Positions 36,672 to 46,683 are shown, counted from the first letter of the stretch. The stretch is 64,000 nt of DNA from an uncultured Sulfurovum sp. (GCA_947311605.1 CAMZLC010000058.1:1-64000); one strand, 5' to 3'. The notes: generated by a model not told the origin, from the letters alone. Translations and numbers: made by a program.

Positions 36672-37783
36672 AGCTCCATTGCCTCGACAATCATCTTATT
36701 TACCTTATGAACATCATACTTTTCCACCGCAATCTTTCTACTCTCTTTCCCACAAATTGACAACTTTTCAGAATTGACAATGAAATATTCCATTGCTCTT
36801 ATCAGGGCTGGTTTGTTTTTTACAGGAATAAGAAATCCATTGTTACCATCTTCAACAGTTTCTCTGCAACCTGGGGCATCAGTGGTGATAATTGGTCTAC
36901 CCATGGCCATAGCTTCTAACACTGTTCGGGGTGTCCCTTCCCGGTAATAACTTGGCAGGACATATACCGATGAATCTGCAATGGCCGGTTTGACATCCCG
37001 CAGTTCACCAAGAAATTCAATAATACCGTCGGAAACCCATCCATTTATCTCTTCTTCCTTCAATGCCTGTGGATTACTGTCAAACATACCAACAAGCCTG
37101 AAAAAAGTATTCGGGTATTTCTTTTTTAACTCTCTTGCCGCTTCAACATATTCTCTAATACCTTTATCTGCAATCAGACGAGCAATCAGCAAAAAAGTCG
37201 TTGCATCAGGAAATACTTCTGGACGAAAATCATCGATATCAATCCCTGAGCCATTAATTAAGACAGCCTGTTTTTTATTGCGGAGATATCCTTCTGATTC
37301 AAACAAGTCAAGATCATCAGGATTTTGAAAAAAGACCCGATGATTGTTTTTCAAACTCAATACATAGAGTTTTTTTACTATATAATTGATGAGCCTATAG
37401 ACACCGGTTCCACCAACAACCACATTCCCAAGCCCTGTTATTATGCTATAGATATTTGGTACTCTAGCAAGCTTGGCAGCGATGGAGCCGTAAATTACAG
37501 GTTTTACAGTGTAAGCCAGAAAATACTCTGGTCCAAATTCTCGAATAGTTTTGTAAAAATCAGTCAACGTAAACAGGTCATGAAGGGGATTCGTCCCAGT
37601 TCTACTCAACTTTATTTCTTTGCATTGAACCCCTATGACAGAGAGTTGCTGTCGTACATTAACGGAGATATCAGGCGCACAAGCCAGTACTTCGTGGCCT
37701 CTTCGGACAAACTCTTCCAAAAGTTTGCCACGAAAGTTTATAAGCGACTCTGAATAACTGCCCAATAGTAGAATTTTTGCCAT
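36668..37783 (-). CDS. pglA: GT4 glycosyltransferase adding the second sugar (PglA-like)
   Basis: This 371-residue GT-B enzyme begins MAKILLLGSYSESLINFRGK, the lay-out of PglA/CapM-type enzymes that act on the PglC product. YSIITGLGNVVVGG matches the G-L-G step of that group. The C-terminal domain has LLIARLIADKGIREYVEAA, VLPSYYREGTPRTVLEAMAMGRPIITTDAPGC (given in part as a region) and ETVEDGNNGFL with the E-x7-E Glu pair in RTVLEAM. It is the first gene of the tight pglA-pglC-acetyltransferase-pglE-pglF-ligase-wzm-wzt series. Sugar specificity is inferred from context only. Confidence 0.88.
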   Translation of the reverse strand: MAKILLLGSYSESLINFRGKLLEEFVRRGHEVLACAPDISVNVRQQLSVIGVQCKEIKLSRTGTNPLHDLFTLTDFYKTIREFGPEYFLAYTVKPVIYGSIAAKLARVPNIYSIITGLGNVVVGGTGVYRLINYIVKKLYVLSLKNNHRVFFQNPDDLDLFESEGYLRNKKQAVLINGSGIDIDDFRPEVFPDATTFLLIARLIADKGIREYVEAARELKKKYPNTFFRLVGMFDSNPQALKEEEINGWVSDGIIEFLGELRDVKPAIADSSVYVLPSYYREGTPRTVLEAMAMGRPIITTDAPGCRETVEDGNNGFLIPVKNKPALIRAMEYFIVNSEKLSICGKESRKIAVEKYDVHKVNKMIVEAMEL

Positions 37784-37820
37784 TATTTAAAAAATTTGGA
37801 CGAAATCGTCCCTTTGCTGT

Positions 37821-38960
37821 TTAGCCAAGTGCCTTTTTGTACGATTCAATAACTGCTGCTGCAGAATTCCCGCAACTAAATTTTTTACTCTGCCCGTATC
37901 CTTTTTCAATGAGTTCCTCTCTCTTTTCATTGCATCCTAATACTTGCAACATACCATCCAGTATTGAATGTTCATCATAAGGGTCAACAAAAATTGCAGC
38001 ATCTCCACAGATTTCAGGTAGAGCTGAAACGGAAGAAGTGATAACAGGGACCCCGCATGCCATTGCCTCAATTGCAGGCATTCCAAATCCTTCATGAAGA
38101 GACGGAAAAGTAAGTACATCCGCCAAACTGTACACCGATGCCATATCCTCATCATCCACAAAACCTGTAAATAAAATTCTGTTACTAAAAGCACTCTCCT
38201 GAACTTCTTTAAAGAGTGATTGGAAACCAAAGATGGGTTTCCCCATAATAACTAAATAATGAGGGAAATTTGTCTGGGAACAGAGTTGCAAATAAGCTTT
38301 AAGCAACCTGTGTAAATTCTTTCTGGGTTCAATATGGCTTACACAGAGAATATATTGCGACGGTAAGTTATACTTATTTCTCACTCTTTTTAATTGATCC
38401 TTATCAGTTATTAGAGCGTATTGGTGGGTAATGGCATTATGGGAAATATCAATATTCTGCCCATCTAATCCCCAAAAATTACATAAATCATTTTTGGTGT
38501 CTTCAGATACAGTTATTATTCTTGAGACCCTTCGAAAAGTGTAGGGAACAATCTTTTTCAAAAATCGGAGACGCCATGGCGTGTATGTTCCCGGCATGTG
38601 CATAAAACGCACATCATGGGCTGTGAGGACGGTTGGAATATCAAGGTGAGGGGCCGGATAATACGCAGTATGGAACAAAGAAAGCTTATCTTTTTTCACC
38701 TGCTGCCGCCAGTAAGGAATACCTAGAAGTAAGCGCTTATAAGTTGGGATTGCAGGCAAAGGCGTTCTTACTATTTCACAAGGTGCTCCTGACGTAAGGG
38801 CCTCAAGTAATGTACTCTCAATATCACGAGATACATAAACAATACTTTGCCAACCATGATCTGCTATCTGTTGTAACAGTTCTGGCAAAACACTTAATTC
38901 TCGTTGTTGTGCTCCACCAAAATGGTCATGGACAAGAACTTCATTAATTCCTATTTTCAT
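37821..38960 (-). CDS. GT4 family glycosyltransferase
   Basis: This 379-residue GT-B enzyme has an N-terminal domain with FGGAQQRELSVLPELLQQI and TVLTAHDVRFMHMPGTYTP. The C-terminal domain shows ILCVSHIEPRKNLHRLLKAY and FPSLHEGFGMPAIEAMACGVPVI, including the E-x7-E motif in EGFGMPAIE. These are mannosyl/rhamnosyl-transferase-like signatures. It lies 37 bases before the pglA-like gene and probably belongs to the same transcript. It should elongate the lipid-linked chain. Confidence 0.88.
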   Translation of the reverse strand: MKIGINEVLVHDHFGGAQQRELSVLPELLQQIADHGWQSIVYVSRDIESTLLEALTSGAPCEIVRTPLPAIPTYKRLLLGIPYWRQQVKKDKLSLFHTAYYPAPHLDIPTVLTAHDVRFMHMPGTYTPWRLRFLKKIVPYTFRRVSRIITVSEDTKNDLCNFWGLDGQNIDISHNAITHQYALITDKDQLKRVRNKYNLPSQYILCVSHIEPRKNLHRLLKAYLQLCSQTNFPHYLVIMGKPIFGFQSLFKEVQESAFSNRILFTGFVDDEDMASVYSLADVLTFPSLHEGFGMPAIEAMACGVPVITSSVSALPEICGDAAIFVDPYDEHSILDGMLQVLGCNEKREELIEKGYGQSKKFSCGNSAAAVIESYKKALG

Positions 38961-39024
38961 AGCAGGGGAACAAAAACTAAAGGTTTATATTGTCTTGTAC
39001 TTAATTTATTTTGTATTGGGGACA

Positions 39025-39987
39025 TCACTTCTTCCCAAAAACTACTGGAATCATTGAAATATAACTCCGTGCTCGAGAAAACGATGAAGAGAAATCAAAA
39101 GTGACCAACCCTTTGGCGAGCCAGAGAAAGGCTTTAAAAAAACTGGTGAAGACCAGCATTCCCCTCAAAAGTATTGTCTTCACAAAACCATAATGCTTTG
39201 AATAAAAGTAAATAATACTTCTGGTATATTGCTGTGCACCCCATACACTTAGCGCATTTTTCTGTATTTTTTGCCTTTGCTTACTGCTTTGTCCTCTAAA
39301 ATGTCCTATGAGAACTCCAGGCAAATAAAAAATCCTTGACCCAGCCTTTTTACATCTGTAACACCAGTCAATATCTTCACAATACATGAAAATAGATTCA
39401 TCCAGTAACCCTATCTCATCAATAGCATCCCGACGAATCATCAAACACGCACCAGTAACCCAATCCACAACATGGGGTTCAACTCGAATGTCCCATGTTC
39501 TTTGGTATGATGCCCAAAACCTGGATTCAGGAAAAACACGATCGAGATAGACTAAATTCCAGAATAGTGGCATTAAAGTAGGAAAAGATCGAGCTGATGT
39601 TTCCACTTTTTTTGTCTCAGGATGACATAACCTGGGGCCGCAGATACCTGCCTTTTCATGTCTATCCATAAAAGCAACCATCGTATCAAATGTACCAGGA
39701 TAAACCAGGGTATCAGGATTCAACAATACAATATACTTTCCATTGCTGACTTTAATAGCACTGTTATTTCCCTTTGCAAATCCACAATTATCTGGATTTT
39801 TAACAAACCGAATATCGGGAAATGACAAAACTGCCATCTCTGCACTCCCATCGGTTGAATTGTTGTCGATTAGTATTATTTCAAATGAAATTGATAAATT
39901 AGCGTTGTAAACTGAAGCGATACATTCCCTAATAAAGTCTTTGCCATTCCAATTAAGGATACAGATAGAAAGAACAGGCTGGTTCAT
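39025..39987 (-). CDS. GT2 glycosyltransferase (rhamnosyltransferase-like)
   Basis: This protein of about 320 residues is of the WbbL/RfbN type: LSICILNWNGKDFIRECI, LIDNNSTDGSAEM, LLNPDTLVYPGTFD at the metal site, then VDWVTGACLMIRRDAI and SIFMYCEDIDWCYRCKKAG. A hydrophobic C-terminal segment (LRGMLVFTSFFKAFLWLA) suggests membrane association. I start at ATG 39987, directly after the upstream stop; ATG 40011 would add eight residues with a 23-base overlap. It follows a large membrane protein gene in the same operon. Confidence 0.87.
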   Translation of the reverse strand: MNQPVLSICILNWNGKDFIRECIASVYNANLSISFEIILIDNNSTDGSAEMAVLSFPDIRFVKNPDNCGFAKGNNSAIKVSNGKYIVLLNPDTLVYPGTFDTMVAFMDRHEKAGICGPRLCHPETKKVETSARSFPTLMPLFWNLVYLDRVFPESRFWASYQRTWDIRVEPHVVDWVTGACLMIRRDAIDEIGLLDESIFMYCEDIDWCYRCKKAGSRIFYLPGVLIGHFRGQSSKQRQKIQKNALSVWGAQQYTRSIIYFYSKHYGFVKTILLRGMLVFTSFFKAFLWLAKGLVTFDFSSSFSRARSYISMIPVVFGKK

Positions 39988-39988
39988 A

Positions 39989-42118
39989 CTATTTAGAGCC
40001 TTGTTTATCATGTACCACTGATACTGACTCGATAGTACCTAAACCACCGAAATGTCCATAGCCGGAGGCAAGAAAGAAAAGCTTTTTGCTTGCCATATCT
40101 TTCAGCCATTTAATCTCAACAATCTGTTCTCTGATGTTTTTGGAATAACGTGAAGCAGGGTCGGGATCATCACTCTTAAGCATGATTAAAAAATCATTAT
40201 CTCTGGAAGCCACTAATCGCTTAATAGAATCACCACGAAAAAGAAACCGTATTTTTACAGTGTCACCTGCCGTTATATTATGAAAAGAAACCACAGAAGC
40301 ATCACGATAAATAGAAGGCGTATCATACTCAATGGGAAGGTATTTATCTGCAATCATCTTATCAAAACCATTGAAGATGAGAATGGGCGCAATCACCTGC
40401 TCTAAAAAACATTTAGATACTGTTGAGAAAATAGAAGGAAGTACCTGATAATTATTTTCTTCTATCCATTTCTCCATATTATCTGTTAGCTGAGAGTGGC
40501 TTCCTTGCTTTCCATCAATCAGACAGCTGACAGCTTTCCTACCGTTAAAGCGTCCATTAAACACTATTGTCTTATCTTTAAGAGGAGCTAAATCAGAGTT
40601 AAAAGGACCAACATCATCGCTGGTTACAAGTGGAGAAAACAATAATGTTTGTTGTAAATCATTAAGTACTGAAACCTTTGCGCCGCTTAAAACCCGAAGA
40701 TATAGTGCTGTATAAGGATCAGTTAGATAAACACCTTTGGACTGAGTCGTGCTTCGGACAATATCCAAAAGCATAAAAAATGGCCCGGAACGATACACTG
40801 AGAGTAAGGCCTGACGAGGGAGGATTGTAAGAGAATGAAAAAACATCATTAAAAACAGCAAAACAATTATACAAACATCCAAACCTTTCCTGTTGTACCG
40901 AATTTTAGTGGAAAAAAAGACCAGTAAAACAATAAGGGGAATTTCATAACTAATTATTCTATTGAAATATGCTTCTTTTTGTCGTCCCTGCTTTATCCAT
41001 TGTACAACTAAATCAACTCTTTTCTCTATACGCTGCCAAAAAGTTAGTGGCTTTGTTTTTTTGATGACTCCTGTATAGACTTTAGGAGGGGGCTCTTTAT
41101 AACGAATAAAACTATTGCCAGAAAAAATAACAGCTGGAAGGGTCAAGAGAAGAGGAAACCCAACTAAAATAACCATCATTTGGATTTTCGCTTTCACAGA
41201 TCGGGCAAACAACAATACGCTCAGCAACAGGATAGGGAAAACAAGCACATAGAGAATAATGAGGTTTAGATGATAGAGCCACCCCGCTACCAGCAGCCCT
41301 GCACCAAGAACAACATTAAATGAAATATCAGACGTCCGTAGTCCTTTATAAAAATATATAATCCCAGTAATAAATAATAATTTACTTTGCTGGAAAGGGT
41401 ATATTCCGTGGTTAAAAAAATTCACTAAGCCAACGAACATCAATATGGCTGCAACAATTGTAACAACAAGTAGGGCATGAAGGCGACGTTGTCGGTCAGC
41501 AAAAACCCATTCGTAAGTCTTGGTTAGAACATTTGCAAATAGCAAAAAGGCCAACAAGTAATAGATATAAAATGCGCCACCGGTGATTCCTTGAGCCAGG
41601 ACGACGTTTAAAGTACCAAATGCCGGGTAGCGTGCTGCCTGCCAATAGCCAACAAGAGTCCTATATATCGGAAAAGGATTTTCCTGAAGTCCACGGTGGA
41701 TATATTGCAGATTTGAAACATCATCAAAACCCAGATTATGTGTAAGAACATGCGAGAATAAAAAGACGAATACGAACAATGATATTAAAAGCTTATCTGT
41801 AATACAACCAACTTTAACTGGTTCAATTGTGTTCGAGCCAGTTTTTGAAAACTTCTTATATAGATTTGTAATCACAAAAAGAATGGCCAAAACACCACTT
41901 AATAACCTGACTAATAGAGCCAGGTCATATGAAGATCTGACAAATGGAGAAAGAATAATTGTCACAGTGACCAGCCATAACCATCCTGCAAAAAAGGCAT
42001 CGGTAGTTGTACGACTATGGGCATTACTGCCAATTGAACAAATAAGCTTACCAGGCAACCAGAGAAACACTACAATTGAGACAACCGATAATCCTATCCC
42101 AGATAAAACAATCAACAT
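39989..42118 (-). CDS. large polytopic membrane protein, GT-C-like, family not recognised
   Basis: This 709-residue protein has about 11-12 membrane segments up to residue 430 and then a soluble C-terminal domain of about 270 residues. An acidic loop (LGFDDVSNLQYIHRGL) after an early membrane segment resembles the Asp-rich first loop of GT-C glycosyltransferases. The long basic loop RYKEPPPKVYTGVIKKTK is unusual. The C-terminal domain has no motif I recognise. It overlaps the upstream PMT-like gene by seven bases. Transfer of a sugar from a polyprenyl-phosphate donor on the periplasmic face is the most likely role, but this is inference. Confidence 0.6.
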   Translation of the reverse strand: MLIVLSGIGLSVVSIVVFLWLPGKLICSIGSNAHSRTTTDAFFAGWLWLVTVTIILSPFVRSSYDLALLVRLLSGVLAILFVITNLYKKFSKTGSNTIEPVKVGCITDKLLISLFVFVFLFSHVLTHNLGFDDVSNLQYIHRGLQENPFPIYRTLVGYWQAARYPAFGTLNVVLAQGITGGAFYIYYLLAFLLFANVLTKTYEWVFADRQRRLHALLVVTIVAAILMFVGLVNFFNHGIYPFQQSKLLFITGIIYFYKGLRTSDISFNVVLGAGLLVAGWLYHLNLIILYVLVFPILLLSVLLFARSVKAKIQMMVILVGFPLLLTLPAVIFSGNSFIRYKEPPPKVYTGVIKKTKPLTFWQRIEKRVDLVVQWIKQGRQKEAYFNRIISYEIPLIVLLVFFSTKIRYNRKGLDVCIIVLLFLMMFFHSLTILPRQALLSVYRSGPFFMLLDIVRSTTQSKGVYLTDPYTALYLRVLSGAKVSVLNDLQQTLLFSPLVTSDDVGPFNSDLAPLKDKTIVFNGRFNGRKAVSCLIDGKQGSHSQLTDNMEKWIEENNYQVLPSIFSTVSKCFLEQVIAPILIFNGFDKMIADKYLPIEYDTPSIYRDASVVSFHNITAGDTVKIRFLFRGDSIKRLVASRDNDFLIMLKSDDPDPASRYSKNIREQIVEIKWLKDMASKKLFFLASGYGHFGGLGTIESVSVVHDKQGSK

Positions 42119-43338
42119 GAACCTCCTAAAGCAGAGGACAAAGGCTTATTTTTCTCAGAATGAAACTTTGTTAATTTAGCTATCGTCGCGCAGGAAAGTG
42201 CTATCATTAAAGGCTCAAGGGGTAGCCGGTATCTTATAGATCCCACGGTAATAATATGTACGCAGGTATAATAACTGAAAAATATCCAGATAACTCCTGT
42301 TTTCCTCCACTCATGACGCAGAAACCAGAGACTGGCAATACTTAAAAGAAGAATTGGTCCGAAACTCAACAAAGAAATCCATTTATAGATACCTTGATTG
42401 AACCAATGGAAATTGGGCCATAGATGCCAGAAACGCAGAAATTTTTTCCAGCATAATTTTACAAAATTGTGTGGATGTTTCTTTATGAAATCTATTGCTT
42501 TTTTCTTTTGCCAATTATTTGTCTGAATTTCACCCATTCCTTCGGGCATGTCTTCAAGAAACTTTTTGTATCCCACTAATTCACTGGTGGTTCCACCAGA
42601 AGAATTCCAAGTATTATTTCCATCGAGCAGTACCATTCCTAAACCAGTTGAACCAACAACAAAATCTCCTAAAAGAATCTTATTACGAACGCCCCAGGGT
42701 ATCATTATTATGATAAAACCCATAAGTATCAACGTGGCTTTTTTCCATGATACTTTCATCACAAACACTTGCCAGAACCAAACAACCGGCATGAAATACA
42801 TGAGTGTAGGCCGTACCAAATGGCTAAATCCCGACAAAAAACTCATCTTCCAACCACCTACTTGTTCTTTCCCTTTGAGTAGCTGTAAAAAGTAGGCTGA
42901 TACCAAAAGAAGGAAAAAGGTTTCTGACAATAGTAGAGACGAATAATATATAAAAAATGGATAGACAGCAGAAATAAACCCAGCCAGAAAAAGAGAGACT
43001 CTTGACGGTACTAACAAAAATGAAATACGACCGATAAGATAGATGTTAAAAGACGAAACCGACGCTAGTAAAATTTTACATCCAATCACCCCGGCACCAG
43101 AAAATTTAATGAATACTGCAAGTATAAATGCAGTTAAAGGCATATCATGGGCATACTTGGTACCATCGAAAAAAGTCCAGTTTTCAAGCAGGTTTGTAAT
43201 TTCAGCCCAATAGCGAGGTTCGTCGAAACGCAGAACAGATGGAGATACAAAAACATACGTAAACCTTATAAGAAATCCCAACAAACAGAGAGAGATCAGC
43301 AAATGAGTATTTTTTACTGATGAAACAAAATTCTTCAT
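42112..43338 (-). CDS. PMT/ArnT-like GT-C membrane glycosyltransferase
   Basis: This 408-residue protein has about nine membrane segments. The first periplasmic loop carries LRFDEPRYWAEITNLL, the DE motif of the ArnT/PMT_2 group. A later loop has IPWGVRNKILLGDFVVGSTGLG, a recognisable PMT_2 pattern, and GSIRYRLPLEPLMIAL lies near the end. It should transfer a sugar from a polyprenyl phosphate. It overlaps the next gene by seven bases and lies just downstream of a DPM-like enzyme that could supply the donor. Confidence 0.8.
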   Translation of the reverse strand: MKNFVSSVKNTHLLISLCLLGFLIRFTYVFVSPSVLRFDEPRYWAEITNLLENWTFFDGTKYAHDMPLTAFILAVFIKFSGAGVIGCKILLASVSSFNIYLIGRISFLLVPSRVSLFLAGFISAVYPFFIYYSSLLLSETFFLLLVSAYFLQLLKGKEQVGGWKMSFLSGFSHLVRPTLMYFMPVVWFWQVFVMKVSWKKATLILMGFIIIMIPWGVRNKILLGDFVVGSTGLGMVLLDGNNTWNSSGGTTSELVGYKKFLEDMPEGMGEIQTNNWQKKKAIDFIKKHPHNFVKLCWKKFLRFWHLWPNFHWFNQGIYKWISLLSFGPILLLSIASLWFLRHEWRKTGVIWIFFSYYTCVHIITVGSIRYRLPLEPLMIALSCATIAKLTKFHSEKNKPLSSALGGSC

Positions 43339-43380
43339 TAATAAACATCCAGCAAAACAATCAAAGACAATAATAATCTT

Positions 43381-44550
43381 TCATCGTACTTTTAATAAAA
43401 GAATACCATTGAAAAAACTGGTTATAATAATTTGAAAACCTACAGCGAGAAGGGTAACTGCAGGGACTAAGACACGCATCATATGACCAGAAACTAGTGA
43501 TCCAAAACCAGTTTGACGCCATTCAAAGACGCCATATAAAATAAGCCCTCCTCCTATTAAAATCATGAACAAACCAACAATTAAAGCCTTTTCCAGAGAG
43601 ATCTTCTTTGCCATTGTCACAAATCGTTTATCAAATGGCAAAAGACCGCTATTTATAGCGAATTGTTTGGCAAGAAAAGCAAAAGCAACAGTTTGAAAAC
43701 CGAGAATAATAGCACAACTGGATAGAAGTAATGTGTGAATGTCAAAAGTTACATTGCCAATTTTCAGTGGCCCGGGAAGCAATACAGCTTGCACGAAAAC
43801 ACCTAATGCAATCAGACATATTCCGGGAATAAAAAAAAGCCATTTTGGGCTATACATAAGCAAAAATCGAAGATGCCGCCAACCATCACGCCAACTTCTT
43901 AAATGGGGTGAACGACTCCTTCCATCGGGATGTAAGAAAATCGGGACTTCAGCAAGACGAAGCTTATTAAGAGTAGCTTTAACTACCATTTCACTTGCAA
44001 ATTCCATCCCAGTGGTATGAAGATCCAAGGCTAATATAGCCTCCTTTCGAAATCCCCTTAGACCACAATGGAAATCACCTATTAGACTATTAAAAAAAAG
44101 CTTACCAATACCGCTTAAAACAGGATTCCCCAGATATCTGTGTAATGGCGGCATTGCTCCCGGTTTAATTCCACCAAGGAAACGATTCCCCATTACCAGA
44201 TCATATCCCGCACGAAGTTGCGTGAGAAAATCCTCAAGTTTTGAGAAATCATAGCTGTCATCAGCATCTGCCATGACGATAAACTTTCCCCTCGCCTCAA
44301 GAAAACCTCCCATCAAAGCACTTCCATACCCTTTTTCAGGAACTGCGACAACTCTGGCGCCATGTTGTTTGGCAATTTTCTGGGAGCCATCGGTGCTGCC
44401 GTTATCGGCTATTACAACCTCACCTGCGACATGGTTGCGATTTAGAAAGTCTTTAGCCTTTTCAATGCAAATCGCTAATGTTTCGGCCTCATCGAGACAC
44501 GGCATTACGATAGAAAGTTCACAAGTAGATGGTTCATTACTATTTTGCAT
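43381..44550 (-). CDS. polyprenyl-phosphate glycosyltransferase (DPM1-like GT2 with membrane tail)
   Basis: This 389-residue protein has an N-terminal GT2 domain (LSIVMPCLDEAETLAICIE, IADNGSTDGSQ, MADADDSYDF, GNRFLGGIKPGAMPPLHRY). Four C-terminal membrane segments begin near residue 230. FHCGLRGFRKEAILAL and GMEFASEMVVKA are typical of dolichyl/undecaprenyl-phosphate sugar synthases. It would load a sugar on undecaprenyl phosphate for the GT-C proteins encoded directly downstream. Confidence 0.87.
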   Translation of the reverse strand: MQNSNEPSTCELSIVMPCLDEAETLAICIEKAKDFLNRNHVAGEVVIADNGSTDGSQKIAKQHGARVVAVPEKGYGSALMGGFLEARGKFIVMADADDSYDFSKLEDFLTQLRAGYDLVMGNRFLGGIKPGAMPPLHRYLGNPVLSGIGKLFFNSLIGDFHCGLRGFRKEAILALDLHTTGMEFASEMVVKATLNKLRLAEVPIFLHPDGRSRSPHLRSWRDGWRHLRFLLMYSPKWLFFIPGICLIALGVFVQAVLLPGPLKIGNVTFDIHTLLLSSCAIILGFQTVAFAFLAKQFAINSGLLPFDKRFVTMAKKISLEKALIVGLFMILIGGGLILYGVFEWRQTGFGSLVSGHMMRVLVPAVTLLAVGFQIIITSFFNGILLLKVR

Positions 44551-44621
44551 AAAGGATAATCTCTTTTATTAATTCACTACGTTCTCATGGAATAAACTAT
44601 TGTTTACCCGGAAGCATTTCC

Positions 44622-45788
44622 TCATTGCACTTCAAGGGTTTTGGTAGAATCTGCATTGCATTCTATAATTCGTAACCACTCGGCTAGAACAGCTTCTGGT
44701 GCGTATATTTTTGCTCGTTGCCTGGCCTTTTGTGAGAAATGTTCGTACTTTTCGTTATCCTCAAGGAGTTCTACAATACTTTCAGCAACTGAATGCTCAA
44801 CTTCCAACACATTATTTTCGTGAATATCGGCAAGTAGTACTCCATATTCAGAGTCTTCAAGAATTTCCCTGGGACCGGTCTCACAATCTGTGGATATAAC
44901 TGGAACGCCTAACAGTAAAGATTCTATCACTATGGTGGGAATCCCCTCAAAAAGTGACGTCAAAACAAACAGTTTAGCCCTTCGGAGATACTTATAAGGA
45001 TTTTCCTGAAAACCTAAAAAATGAACTGAGGAACTTAACCCCAGATCCTGAACCTGATGTTTTAAGTCATCTTCCAGATTTCCACGGCCAATGATAACTA
45101 ATTGAAGTTCATCTATTGACTCTCTGGCTATTTTAAAACTATTGATTAAGTGTTGCTGCCCTTTTTGTCGATTGAGATTGGCGATGTTGATAATGACGGG
45201 GTGATCAAAAACCGGTAACAACTCGCATGGAATCCCATCTTGCGAAGACGTAACAACGCTAGAATAATCATATACATTACACAGACATACAACCTTACTC
45301 TCCGGGATTTTATAAAAATCAACAAGATCCTTCGCTATATTTTTTGAGATAGCCACTACCTTATCAGCACGCCTGTATAGGAAATATACCAGCAATTTAT
45401 ATATTCTGTTGTACCATCCACTTGCCAGCGAACGCTGTATGTCAACCTGAACAGCTAAAATTGTTCTCTTTTTAGGAACCAGCACATTGATAATGTTTGC
45501 GACCTCTCCGAAACTAACAACAGTTTCGATTTTGTTACTTCTAATGTGTTGTCTTAGTTTCCTGATCCTTTTAAAAAAATTGAATAAACGTGCCACATGA
45601 TTAACTGTCTTCTTACCACTTATATCAAGGTCAATCTCTTTACCGCGAAATGGAAATCCAGGACTCTCTGTACCAAAATATAAGATTTCGTGCTGAATAT
45701 TGGATGGCAAAACCATAGAAAAATTAGACATACACTTTTGCATACCACCTTTAGACATATGAGCGACTAAAAATGCTATCTTATTCAT
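44622..45788 (-). CDS. GT4 family glycosyltransferase
   Basis: This 388-residue GT-B enzyme shows MSKGGMQKCMSNFSMVLP at the glycine-rich start. VVSFGEVANIINVLVPKK lies in the first domain, and INIANLNRQKGQQHLINSF and LTSLFEGIPTIVIESLLLGVP in the second, including the E-x7-E motif. It is of the WaaG/PglJ-like group that often adds GalNAc, Gal or Glc. It overlaps the upstream SDR by eight bases, so the two are coupled. Confidence 0.87.
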   Translation of the reverse strand: MNKIAFLVAHMSKGGMQKCMSNFSMVLPSNIQHEILYFGTESPGFPFRGKEIDLDISGKKTVNHVARLFNFFKRIRKLRQHIRSNKIETVVSFGEVANIINVLVPKKRTILAVQVDIQRSLASGWYNRIYKLLVYFLYRRADKVVAISKNIAKDLVDFYKIPESKVVCLCNVYDYSSVVTSSQDGIPCELLPVFDHPVIINIANLNRQKGQQHLINSFKIARESIDELQLVIIGRGNLEDDLKHQVQDLGLSSSVHFLGFQENPYKYLRRAKLFVLTSLFEGIPTIVIESLLLGVPVISTDCETGPREILEDSEYGVLLADIHENNVLEVEHSVAESIVELLEDNEKYEHFSQKARQRAKIYAPEAVLAEWLRIIECNADSTKTLEVQ

Positions 45789-46683
45789 TCTGATTTTCCA
45801 TCATAATTGAAACTCCATCAGCAAGATCAATTTCAGGCTGCCAATTTGCCATATTGCAGAAACGAGAAGAATCAATTTTCCAACAACTTGTATCCCATGA
45901 CGGGGAAAAAGCATTTACAATTTTTATTCCCCTTCCCGTTAAATGTTCAACAATGTTAAGTAACTGCTCTATGGAATATGACTTACCATAGCTAATATTG
46001 AAAACGCCGGTAACCTTGTGATCAATAATGTACTTCAGTGCTTTTACAAAATCGGAATAAAATAGATAATCTTTCTGCGCCTTACCATCACCCCAAATTG
46101 TAAACGCTTTACCGGTCAAGGCCGCTTTTAAAAGATAGGGGATAATTCCCTGCTGGTCATTTTCTCTTGAACAAAAACCATACAGATTTGATATTCGAAG
46201 AATAGTATAGTCAAAACCAACTCTTTCAGCTGTTTGAATGATAAGTTGTTCAGCATGCAATTTGGCTAAACCATACATACAGTTCGGTGTCAGTCTGCTG
46301 TCTTCGTTGAATATGCCTTGCCCTGAACCATAAATGGTCCCTGCAGAAGAAAAGAAAATAAGATGGATTTTGTTCCCAGGGACAAGCTGTACAGCATTCA
46401 GAATCTTGCATAAAAGGGGTATGTCCGTCATCCATTCAAGACCTGGCGACTCTTCTGATGTTTTAGGGACACTACTCCATGCGAGGTGCAAAATAGTATC
46501 ATTCTCTCCTAACACACCTGGCAAAAACATGTCATTCAAGGCAATAGTAGTCGCATTCCCTATCCTGGATACTCTCACTATATCACGGTAGTCATCAGAG
46601 ACTAGTTCAGGGTATAAAGCACTGGCGATTCTCCCCCCTGCACCAGTCAAAAATATTTTATTCTGCTTTGTACTCATTAACAT
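45781..46683 (-). CDS. NAD-dependent sugar epimerase/dehydratase (extended SDR)
   Basis: This 300-residue extended SDR has the cofactor loop LTGAGGRIASAL, the catalytic SSAGTIYGSG and the active-site Tyr/Lys in MYGLAKLHAE. LRISNLYGFCSREN and DYLFYSDFVKALKYI are typical of GalE/RmlD-type nucleotide-sugar enzymes. The glycine-rich loop reads GAGGRIA rather than GxxGxxG, a common variant. Which sugar it epimerises is unclear. There is no strong binding site at ATG 46683; an ATG two codons later is possible. Confidence 0.82.
   Translation of the reverse strand: MLMSTKQNKIFLTGAGGRIASALYPELVSDDYRDIVRVSRIGNATTIALNDMFLPGVLGENDTILHLAWSSVPKTSEESPGLEWMTDIPLLCKILNAVQLVPGNKIHLIFFSSAGTIYGSGQGIFNEDSRLTPNCMYGLAKLHAEQLIIQTAERVGFDYTILRISNLYGFCSRENDQQGIIPYLLKAALTGKAFTIWGDGKAQKDYLFYSDFVKALKYIIDHKVTGVFNISYGKSYSIEQLLNIVEHLTGRGIKIVNAFSPSWDTSCWKIDSSRFCNMANWQPEIDLADGVSIMMENQNE

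Noticed and set aside
37325..37753. 142-codon plus-strand frame
   Set aside because: Antisense to the pglA-like gene, with no binding site or recognisable domain.
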